Below, one piece after another: positions 45,801 through 57,800 of a DNA stretch of 64,000 bases. The notes beneath the pieces are model-generated. The model had not been told where the DNA came from and made no database searches. It saw only the letters and a program-made list of their open reading frames with translations. Position numbers and translations under genes: made by a program. The stretch's first letter is position 1. Every line of letters begins with the position of its first letter. Source of the stretch: Apteryx mantelli (lineage: Eukaryota > Chordata > Aves > Apterygiformes > Apterygidae); assembly GCF_036417845.1 (NCBI RefSeq), contig NC_090016.1:62001-126000 (forward strand). The letters are read 5' to 3'.

Positions 45801-48800
45801 CAGCTCCCTCAGCCCCATAGCAGCCCCATAGCATCCCCCCTGCCCATAGCAGCCCCATAGCATCCCCCCTGCCCCATAGCAGCCCCCTCTCAGCCCCCCC
45901 TGCCCCATAGCAGACTCATAGTGCCTCCTTCAGCCCCATAGCAGCCCCCCCAGCCCCATAGCAGCCCCATAGCGCCCCCCCAGCCCCATAGCAGCCCCCC
46001 AGCCCCATAGCAGCCCCATAGCAGCCCCCCAGCCCCATAGCAACCCCCTCCCAGCTCTCCCAGCCCCATAGCAGCCCCCCCAGCCCCATAGCAGCCCCAT
46101 AACAACCCCCCCCATAGCAGCCTCCCCCAGCCCCATAGCAGCCCCCCCCAGCCCCACAGCACCCCCATAGCAACCCCCCCCAGCCCCACAGCAGCCCCCC
46201 CCAGCCCCACAGCAGCCCCATAGCAACCCCCCCGCCCATAGCACCCCCCCCCCAGCAGCGCCCCCCCGCCCCACAGCAGCCCATAACAACCCCCCCCAGC
46301 CCCATAGCAGCCCCCCCAGGCCCCATAGCAGCCCCATAACAACCCCCCCCAGTCCCATAGCAGCCTCCCCCAGCCCCATAGCAGCCCATAACAACCCCCC
46401 CCAGTCCCATAGCAGCCTCCCCAGCCCCATAGCAGCCCACAGCAGCCCCCCCCGCCCCCCAGCAGCCCCACGGCGCGGGGGGGGGGGGACGGTCACGCAC
46501 GGGGCGCTGGCAGCGGGGCAGCAGCGCTGGTGGCACTGGGGACACTGCGCCGGGCCCTGCTCCCCCTCGAAGATGAACCCGAACGAGCACTGCGCCGGGG
46601 GGGGGGGACGGACACGTGTGGGTCAGACCCACGGCGACACCCCCCCCCCCGCCCACGGCGAGACACCCCCCCGCCCCACGGCGAGACACCCCCCCCGCCC
46701 CACGGCGAAACCCCCCGCCCCACGGCGAACCCGGCCCCGCGGAGCCCCCCCCCCCCTCCTCCTCCTCCCCGAGCCTCAGAGCCCCCCCCGGCCCCATAGA
46801 TTCCCCCCCTAGCCCCATAGATCCCCCCCTTTGCTCCTATAGATCCTCCCCAGCCCCATAGATTCCCCTCCTTGGCCCCATAGATTCCCCACCAGCCCCA
46901 TAGATCCCTTCCCAGCCCCGTAGATTCTCCTCCTTGGCCCCATAGATTCCCCCCCAGCCCCATAGATCCCTTCCCAGCCCCATAGATCCCCACCAGCCCA
47001 TAGATCCCTTCCCAGCCCTGTAGATTCTCCTCCTTGGCCCCATAGAGCCCCCCCAGCCCCATAGAGACCCCCCCAGCCCCACAGATTCCCCCCCCTTGGC
47101 CCCATAGCGGCCCCCCATCCTGACCCCCAGCCCCATAGGAACCCCCCCAGCCCCATAGCGGCCCCCAATAGGGACCTGCCCAGCCCCATAGATCCCCCCC
47201 CCAGCCCATAGATTCCCTCCCAGCCCCATAGATTCCCCTCCTTGGCCCCATAGAGACTCCCCAGCCCCATAGATTGTCCCCCCCTTGGTCCGTAGCGGCC
47301 CCCAATTCTGGTTTCCAGCCCCATAAATTCCCCCAGCCCCATAGATTCCCCTCTTGACCCCATAACGGCCCCTGATCCTGACCCCCAGCCCCATAGCGAC
47401 CCCCCCAGCCCCATAGAGACCACCCCCAGCCTCCTCCCAGCCCCCCGGGACCCCCAAACCCACCCCCAGCCCCATAACAACCCCTCGCCTCGGCCCCACG
47501 GGACCCCCCAAGCCCACAGGACCCCCCCGGCCCATAGAGACCCCCTAGCCCCATAGCGACCCCCCAGCCCCATAGAGACCCCCCCCCAGCCACCCCCCAG
47601 CCCCCCGGGGACCCCCAAACCCACCCCCCAGCCCCATAGCGACCCCCCTAGCCCCATAGTGACCCCCCCAGGGACCCCCCAGCCCCATAGAGACCCCCCA
47701 GCCCCATAGAGACCCCCCTAGGGACCCCCCAGCCCCATAGTGACCCCCCCAGCCCCATAGTGACCCCCCCCAGGGACCCCCCAGGGACCCCCCCGGCCCA
47801 TAAGAACCCCCCCCCAGGGACCCCCCCAGCCCCATAGTGACCCCCTGGCCCCATAAGGACCCCCCCAGGGACCCCCCAGCCCCATAGAGACCCCCCCAGC
47901 CCCATAGAGACCCCCCCAGGGACCTCCCAGCCCCATAGAGACCCCCCCAGCCCCATAGAGACCCCCCTAGGGACCCCCCAGCCCATAGAGACCCCCCCAG
48001 CCCACCCCATAAGGACCCCCCCAGGGACCCCCCCAGCCCCATAGTGACCCCCTGGCCCCATAAGGGACCCCCCCAGGGACCCCCCAGCCCCATAGAGACC
48101 CCCCCAGCCCCATAGAGACCCCCCCAGGGACCTCCCAGCCCCATAGCGACCCCCCCTAGACAACACCCCAGCCCCATAGTGACCCCCCAGCCCACCCCAG
48201 CCCCACGGGACTCCCCCAGCCCCATAGAGACCCCCCCCAGGCACCCCCAGCCCCCCGGGGACCCCCAAACCACCCCCAGCCCCACAACAACCCCCCCTGG
48301 CCCCATAGCGGCCCCCCCCCAGCCCCATAGCGCCCCCCCAGGCACCCCCCAGCCCCATGGGGACCCCCAAACCCACCCCCCAGCCCCAGTGACCCCCCCA
48401 GGCACCTCCCAGCCCCATAGCGACCCCCCCCAGGCACCTCCCAGCCCCACAGCAACCCCCAAAACCCAACCCCCAGCCCATAGAGACCCCCCCCCAGCCC
48501 CATAGCGACCCCCCCAGGCATCTCCCAGCCCCCAGCAACCCCCCCCAGCCCATAGAGACCCCCCCAGGCACCTGCAAGCCCCATAGAGACCCCCCCAGAC
48601 ACCCCCCAGCCCCATGGGGACCCCCAAAACCACCCCCAGCCCCATAGCGACCCCCCTAGGAACCTCCCAGCCCCTGGGGACCCCCAAACCCAACCCCCAG
48701 CCCCATAACAACCCCTCACCTCAGCCCCACAGGACCCCCCCCAGCCCCATAGCGACCCCCCGGCCCCCCGGCGACGCACCCGGATGCACCAGAGGAACTT

Positions 48801-51800
48801 GGGGTCGCGCATGAGCTCGCGCTCCGTCAGCTTCTGGCAGAAGAGCTCGTAGGTCTCGGCGTCGAGGCACTCGCGCAGCTGCGGGGGGGGGGGGGGACGG
48901 ACGGACAGATGGACGGACGGGGACACCGTGGGGGGGGCGGGTCCTCGTGCGAGGGGGACACGCTCCTTGTGCGAGGGAACACATCCTCGTGCGAGGGGAC
49001 GTGTGTCGTCGTGCGAGGAGACATGGTGGTTGTGCAAGGGACAAGTCCTCGTGCAAGGGAAACGCTCCTCGTGCCAGGGGACGCGTTCCTTGTGCAAGAG
49101 ACACCGGGAGGCTCCCGCTCCCCATGCGAGGAGCGCAGGGAGGTTCCTGGTCCTCGTGTGAGAGACACTGGGATGTTCCCGATCCTCCTGTGAGGGACAC
49201 TGGGACATTCCCAATCCTCGTGCAAGGAACATGGGGAAGTTCCCAAACCCCGTGCGAGGAGCACAGGAAGGTTCCCGGTCCCCGTGCAAGGGACACGGGA
49301 AGATCCCGATCCCAATCCCTGTGCAAGAGACACCGGGACATTCCTGATCCCTGCGTGAGGGACACCGGGACATTCCCGATCCTTGTGCAAGGGACACCAA
49401 GACGTTCCCAGCGTCCTTGTGCAAGGGACGCAGGAAGTTCCCGCTCCCTGTGCGAGGGACACAAGGGTGATCGCAGTCCCCGTGCAAGGAACATGGGGAG
49501 ATTCCTCATCCTCGTGGAAGGGACACCGGAAAGTTCCCGCTCCCCATGCGAGGGACACCGGGACATTCCTGGTGTCCTCGTGCGAGGGACACGGGGACGT
49601 TCGGGTGTCCTCGTGCGAGAGACACAAGGGTGATTGCAGTCCCCGTGCGAGGGACACCGGGAAGTTCCCAATCCCTATGTAAGGGACACAGGGAAGTTCC
49701 TGATCCTCGTGTGAGGGACACAGGAAAGTTCCCGCTCCCCGTGTGATGGACATGGGGATGTTCCGGGTGTCCCCGCGCGAGGGATACAGGGACATTCCGG
49801 GTGTCCTCAGGTGATGGACACCAGGACGTTCCAGGTGTCCCCGTGTGAGGCACACGGGGACGTTCCGGGTGTCCCCACGCGAGGCACACGGGGATGTTCC
49901 GGGTGTCCTTGTGTGATGGACACAGGGACGTTCTGGGTGTCCCCGCGCAAGGGATACGGGGACGTTCCGGGTGTCCTCGTGTGATGGATACGGGGATGTT
50001 CCGGGTGTCCCCGCGTGAGGCACACGGGGATGTTCCGGGTGTCCTCATGTGATGGACACCGGGACGTTCCGGGTGTCCCCACACAAGCACACGGGGACGT
50101 TCCGGGTGTCCTCGGGTGATGGACACCGGGATGTTCCGGGTGTCCCCGTGCGAGGCACACGGGGACGTTCTGGGTGTCCTTGTGTGATGGACACCGGGAT
50201 GTTCCGGGTGTCCCCGCGCGAGGGACACGGGGACGTTCTGGGTGTCCCCGCGCGAGGCACATGGGGACGTTCCGGGTGTCCTCGTGTGATGGACACCGGG
50301 ACGTTCTGGGTGTCCCCGCGCAAGGGACACGGGGACGTTCCGGGTGTCCTCGTGTGATGGACACCGGGATGTTCCGGGTGTCCCCGCGTGAGGGACACGG
50401 GGACGTTCCGGGTGTCCCCGTGCAAGGGACACAGGGACGTTCCGGGCGTCCTCATGTGATGGACACCGGGATGTTCTGGGTGTCCCTGCGTGAGGCACAC
50501 GGGGACGTTCCGGGTGTCCTCGTGTGATGGACACCGGGACGTTCCGGGTGTCCCCGCGCAAGGGATACGGGGACGTTCCGGGTGTCCCTGCGCGAGGAAC
50601 ACGGGGACGTTCCGGGTGTCCCCGCGCAAGGCACATGGGGACATTCCGGGTGTCCTTGTGTGATGGACACCGGGATGTTCCAGGTGTCCCTGCGCGAGGG
50701 ATACGGGGACGTTCTGGGTGTCCCCGCGCAAGGCACATGGGGACGTTCCGGGTGTCCCCACGCGAGGGACACGGGGACGTTCCGGGTGTCCCTGCGTGAG
50801 GCACATGGGGACGTTCCGGGTGTCCCCGCACAAGGGACACGAGGACGTTCCGGGTGTCCTCATGTGATGGACACGGGGACGTTCCGGGTGTCCCCGCGCG
50901 AGGGATACGGGGACGTTCCGGGTGTCCCCGCGCGAGGGATACGGGGACGTTCTGGGTGTCCCCGCGCGAGGGACACCGGGAAGGTTCCCGCTCCCGGCGC
51001 GAGGGACACCGGGAAGGTTCCCGCTCCCCGCGCGAGGGACACCGGGAAGGTTCCCGCTCCCGGCGCGAGGGACACCGGGAAGGTTCCCGCTCCCGGCACG
51101 AGGGACACCAGGAAGGTTCCCGCTCCCCGCGCGAGGGACACCGGGACGTTCCCGCTCCCCGCGCGAGGGCCACCGGGACGGTTCCCGCTCCCGGCGCGCG
51201 CGCGGGCCGCGGCGGCGGCGGAGGGCGGCTCACCTGGATGTCGAGGGTGGAGAAGTAGGAGAGGCGCTGGGCGTCGTCGGCGAGGTCGGGCCCGTCGCAG
51301 GCCGGGCACACGAGCCCCCCGATGGGCTTCTCCTTCACGGCGATGGTGAAGTGCTGCCGGAAGCACTCGGGGCAGATGGTGCACTCGCACGACGTCAGCG
51401 ACTGCATCTGCGCCCCCCCCCCCCCCCCACAAACGGACGTCCGTCTGTCCGTCCGTCCGTCCCCCTCGCGCGAGGGGTCTCGCACGAGGGCGTCCCGGGG
51501 TCCCCCCTCCGCCCCATAGCCGCCCTATAGGGCTCCCTGTATCCCCCCGGGCATCGCACGAGGGTGTTGCTCGCACAAGGGGTCTCACACCGGGGCGCCC
51601 CGGGGTCCCCCCTCTGCCCCATAGCTGCCCTATAGGGCTCCCTGTATCCCCCAGGGGGTCGCACGAGTGTCCCCACGTGTCACCCGAGTGTCCCCGTGTG
51701 TTGCATGAGGGTGTTGCTCGCACGAGGGGTCTCGCACCGGGGCGCCCCGGGGTCCCCCCTCTGCCCCATAGCCGCCCTATAGGGCTCCCTATATCCCCTG

Positions 51801-54800
51801 GGGTGTCACCGAGTGTCCCCACGTGTCACCCAAGCGTCCCCATGTGTCGCATGAGGGTCCCGCTCGCACGAGGGGTCTCGCACCGGGGCGTCCCAGGGTC
51901 CCCCCTCTGCCCCATAGCCGCCCTATAGGGCTCCCTGTATCCCCCAGGGGGTCGCACGAGTGTCCCCACGTGTCACCCAAGCGTCCCCGGGTGTTGCACG
52001 AGGGTCCCGCTCGCACGAGGGTCTCGCACGAGGGTGTTGCTTGCACGAGGGTCTCGCACCAGGGTGCCCCGGGGTTCCCCCTCTGCCCCATAGCTGCCCT
52101 ATAGGGCTCCCTATATCCCCCCAGGCGTCGCACGAGGGTGTTGCTCGCACGAGGGTCTCGCACGAGGGTCTCGCTCGCACGAGGGTCTCGCACCGGGGCG
52201 CCCCGGGGTCCCCCTTCTGCCCCATAGCCGCTCTATAGGGCTCCCTATATCCCCCGGGGTGTCACCAAGTGTCCCCACGTGTCACACGAGGGTCCCTGGG
52301 TGTCGCACGAGGGTCCCGCTCGCACGAGGGTCTCGCACGAGGGTGTTGCTCGCACGAGGGGTCTCGCACCGGGGCGTCCTGGGGTCCCCCCTCTGCCCCA
52401 TAGCCGCCCTATAGGAGCCCCCCACTCCCCCCACGTGTCACCCGAGTGTCCCCGTGTGTCACCCGAGGGTCCCCACGTGTCACATGAAGGTCCCACTCAC
52501 ATGAGGGTCCCGCACAAGCCCCAAGAGCATCACATCAGGGTCCCCCCTTCGCCTATAGCCACCCCATAGGAGCCCCCCGTTCCCCCCACGTGTCACCCGA
52601 GCGTCCCCACGTGTCGCACGAGGGTGTTGCTCGCACGAGGGTCCCGCACGAGCCCCCAAAGTGCCGCATCAGGGTCCCCCCTTTGCCCGCGACCACCCCA
52701 TAGGAGCCCCCCGCACCCCGCGTGCGTCACCCGAGCGTCCCCCCGCGTCACCCGAGGGTCCCCGCGCGCGTCGCACGCGGGCCGGTACCTGGTGCCGGGG
52801 CAGGGCCCAGCCGCAGACGGCGCATTCCCAGCTGAGCAGGCGGCGGATGAAGGCTCGGTCGGGGGAGGCGCGGACGGCTTCCACCAGGTCGCCCAGCGCC
52901 GGCCCCCGGCCCCGCGCCAGCCCCAGCTCCCGGCCCAGCGCCACCACCAGCTCCGCCCGGCCCCAGCTCGGCAGCCCCAGCGCCGCCAGCGCCCGCCGCA
53001 CCGTCGCCTGCGATGGGAACAACGACAACAGCGTCACTACAGCATCACTACAGTGTCACGACGGCGCCACCACCAGCTCCGCGCGGCCCCAGCGCCGCCA
53101 GCGCCCGCCGCACCGTCGCCTGTGAGGAACGACAACAACAGCGTCACTACAGCGTCACGACGGCGTCACGACGAGCTCCGCGCGGCCCCAGCGCCGCCAG
53201 CGCCTGCCGCACCGTCGCCTGCGATAGGAACGACAACAACAGCGTCACTACAGCGTCACTACAGCGTCACAACGGTGTCACGACGGCGCCACCACGAGCT
53301 CCGCCCGGCCCCAGCTCGGCAGCCCCAGCGCCGCCAGTGCCCGCCGCACCGTCGCCTGTGACAACAACGACAACAACAGCATCACTACAGCATCACTACA
53401 GTGTCACTACAGCGTCACAACAGCGCCACCACCAGCTCCGCCCGGCCCCAGCTCGGCAGCCCCAGCGCCGCCAGCACCCGCCGCACCGTCGCCTGTGACA
53501 ACAACGACAACAACAGCGTCACTACAGCGTCACTACAGCGTCACGACGGCGCCACCACCAGCTCCGCCCGTCCCCAGCTCGGCAGCCCCAGCGCCGCCAG
53601 CGCCCGCCGCACCGCCGCCTGTGACAACAACGACGACAACAGCGTCACTACAGCGTCATGACGGCGTCACGACGAGCTCCGCGCGGCCCCAGCGCCGCCA
53701 GCACCTGCCGCACCGCCGCCTGCGATAGGAACGGGAACAACAGCGTCACTACAGCGTCACTACAGCGTCACGACGGCGCCACCACCAGCTCCGCCCGGCC
53801 CCAGCGCCACCAGCGCCCGCCGCACCGCCGCCTGTGACGGGAACGGGAACAACAGCGTCACTACAGCGTCACAACAAGCTCTGCGTGGCCCCAGCGCCAC
53901 CAGCGCCCGCCGCACCGCCGCCTGTGACAACAACGACGACAACAGCGTCACTACAGCGTCATGACGGCGTCACGACGGTGTCACTACAGCGTCACGACGG
54001 CGTCACGACGAGCTCCGCGCGGCCCCAGCGCCGCCAGCGCCCGCCGCACCGTCGCCTGCGATGGGAACGGGAACAACAGCGTCACTACAGCGTCACAACA
54101 AGCTCTGCGCAGCCCCAGCGCCGCCAGCGCCCACCGCACCGCCGCCTGCGATGGGAACGACAACAACAGCGTCACGACAGCGTCATGACGGTGTCACGAC
54201 GGCGTCACGACGAGCTCCGTGCGGCCCCAGTACCACCAGCGCCCACCACACCGTCGCCTGCGATGGGAACAACAACAGCGTCACTACAGCATCACTACAG
54301 CGTCACAACAGCGTCACGACGGCGCCACCACCAGCTCCGCGCGGCCCCAGCTCGGCAGCCCCAGCGCCGCCAGCGCCCGCCGCACCGCCGCCTGTGACGG
54401 GAACGACAACAACAGCGTCACTACAGCGTCACTACAGCGTCAAGACGAGCTCCGCGCGGCCCCAGCGCCGCCAGCGCCTGCCGCACCGCCGCCTGCGATG
54501 GGAACGGGAACAACAGCGTCACGACAGCATCACTACAACGTCACGACGGCATCACAACGAGCTCCGCGTGGCCCCAGCGCCCGCCGCACCGTCGCCTGCG
54601 ATGGGAACGACAACAACAGCGTCGCTACAGCGTCACTACAGCATCACTACAGCGTCACGACAGCGCCACCACCAGCTCCGCGCGGCCCCAGCGCCGCCAG
54701 CGCCCGCCGCACCATCGTCTGTGATGGGAACGACAACAACAGCGTCACTACAGCGTCACTACAGCGTCACGACGAGCTCCACGCGGCCCCAGCTCGGCAG

Positions 54801-57800
54801 CGCCAGTGCTGCCAGCGCCCGCCGCACCGTCGCCTGCAACGGAAATGACAACAGCGTCACTACAGCGTCACTACAGCGTCACGACGGCGTCACAACGAGC
54901 TCCACGCGGCCCCAGCTCGGCAGCCCCAGCGCCGCCAGCGCCCGCCGCACCGTCGCCTGCGAGGAACGGGAACGACAGCGTCACTACAGCGTCACTACAG
55001 CGTCACAACGGCGTCATGACGAGCTCCACGTGGCCCCAGTGCCGCCAGCGCCCGCCGCACCGTCGCCTGGAACAACAGCGTCACTACAGCGTCACGACGG
55101 CGTCACTACGAGCTCCGCGCGGCCCCAGCACCGCCAGCGCCCACCGCACCGTCGCCTGCGATGGGAACGACAACAACAGCGTCACTACAGCGTCACAACG
55201 GCATCACTGCCAGCTCCGCGCGGCCCCAGCGCCGCCAGCGCCTGCTGCACAGTCGCCTGCGAGAACAACAACGACAACAGCGTCACAACAGCGTCGCTAC
55301 AGTGTCACGACGGTGTCACAACGAGCTCCGTGCGGCCCCAGCGCCGCCAGCGCCCGCCGCACCGCCGCCTGTGACAACAGCAGTGACAACAGCGTCACTA
55401 CAGCGTCACGACGGCGTCACGACGGCGCCACCGCCACCTCCGTGCGGCCCCAGCGCCACCAGCGCCCGCCGCACCGTCGCCTGCGACGACAACGGCAGCA
55501 ACAGCCTCACAACGGCGTCGCAACACCGGCACAACAGCGGCGCAATGGCACCCGCTGCACCATCGCCTACGACGACAACAGTGATGACAACAGCGTCACC
55601 AACAGCATCACCAACGGCGGCGTGACAGCGTCACCATGGCATCACAACAGCATCACACTGTCACAATAACGTCACCAACAGCATCACAACAGCGTCACCG
55701 CAGCATCGCCAACAGCACTGCAACACCGTCGCAACCCCATCACCAACAGCGTCACAACACTGTCACCAACAGCAGCGCAACAGCATTACAGCAGCATGTC
55801 ACAACGGTGTCACCAACAGTGTCACAACAGCATCACGGTGATACAACGCCACAACACTGTCACAACAGCATCACCAACAGCATCACCAACAGCATCACCA
55901 ACAGCAGCACAATATCACAACAGCAGCACCCATAGTGCCACAACACCGTCACCAACACCGTCGCCAACAGCGTCACAACGGTGTCGCCACAGCAGCACCA
56001 CATTGCAACAGCGTCACAACACTGTCACAACACTGTCACCAATAGCACCACAACACCGTCACCAACAGCGTCACCAACACCGGCGCAACAGCGTCACCGT
56101 CGCCGTGGCAGCGCCAGGAGCTCTCGGCGGTTCCCGGTGACGCCCAGCGACCCCTGAACACCCTCCCCAGTGACTCCCAGTAACCCCCCAACTCCCTCCC
56201 AGTGCTCCCAGTAACTCCCCAGTTCCTTCCCAGTGCTCCCAGTGCCCTCCCAGTGCTCCCAGTTCCCTCCCAGTTCCCTCCCACTGCTCCCAGTAACTCC
56301 CCAGTTCCCTCCCAATGCTCCCAGTTCCCTCCCAGTGCTCCCAATAACTCCCTAGTTCCCTCCCAGTGCCCCCAGCTCCCTCCCAGTGCTCCCAGTTCCC
56401 TCTCAGCTCCCTCCCAGTGCTCCCAGTAACTCCCCAGTTCCCTCCCAGTTCCCTCCCAGTGCCCCCAGTTCCCTCCCGGCACCCTCCTAGTGCTCCCAGT
56501 GACCCCCCAACTCCCTCCCAGTGCTCCCAGTAACTCTCCAGTTCCCTCCCAGTGCCCCCAGTTCCCTCCCAACTCCCTCCCAGTGCTCCCAGTAACTCCC
56601 CAGTTCCCTCCCAGTGCCCCCAGTTCCCTCCCAACTCCCTCCCAGTGCTCCCAGTAACTCTCCAGTTCCCTCCCAGCTCCTTCCAGTGACCCCCCAGCTC
56701 CCTCCCAGTGCCCCCCAGCTCCCTCCCAGCGCTCCCAGCTCCCCCCCAGCGCCGGGGGACGGACAGACGGACGGGCGGGCGGGCGGACGGGCGGACGCTG
56801 ACCTGGCGGTCGGGGCCCTCGAAGTCGAGGGGGGGCTCGCCGGGGGCCCAGAGGCGCCGCTGGAAGGGCCGGAGGCGCCGGCGCTGCAGGTCGCCCAGCG
56901 CCGCCCACACGTCGCCCCCGTTGGGGGGCAGCGCCGCCGCCGCCCCCTCGCCGCCGCCCAGCGCCTCCAGCGCCCGCACCTGCGCCGACCAGAATAAACC
57001 AGTATGAACCAGTATGAACCAGTACGAACCAGTATGCATCGGGGTGCACCGGTCCCGCCTCACCCCCAGCCCCCAGGACCCCCCCCCGAGACTCCCCAAT
57101 AAGGCTGGGGACCCCCACAAACACCTGGACCCTATCCCAGCGCCTCCCAGTATAGACCAGTATGAACCAGTATAAACCAGTATGCATCGGGGTGCACCGG
57201 TCCCGCCTCACCCCCAGCCCCCAGGACCCCCCCGAGCCTCCCCAATAAGGCTGGGGACCCCCACAAGCACCTGGACCCTATCCCAGTGACTCCCAGTATA
57301 GACCAGTATAAACCAGTATGAACCAGTATGCATCGGGGTGCACCGGTATCACTGTTTCTGCCCCCCGGAGCCCCCGGTATGGATTGCTATGGGCTGGGGA
57401 CCCCCACAAGCACCCGGACCCCGTCCCAGTGCCTCCCAGTATAAACCAGTATGGACCAGTACGCACTGGTGTGCACTGGTACCACGTCTCCAGCCCCCAG
57501 GACCCCCCCGGAACCCCCCAGTATGGATTGCTATGGGCTGGGGACCCCCACAAGCACCTGGACCCCATCCCAGTGCCTCCCAGTATAAACCAGTATGGAC
57601 CAGTACGCACTGGTGTGCACTGGTACCACGTCTCCAGCCCCCAGGACCCCCCGGAACCCCCCGGTATGGATTGCTATGGGCTGGGGACCCCCACAAGCAC
57701 CTGGACCCCATCCCAGTGCCTCCCAGTATAAACCAGTATGGACCAGTACGCACTGGTGTGCACTGGTACCACGTCTCCAGCCCCCAGGACCCCCCCAGTA

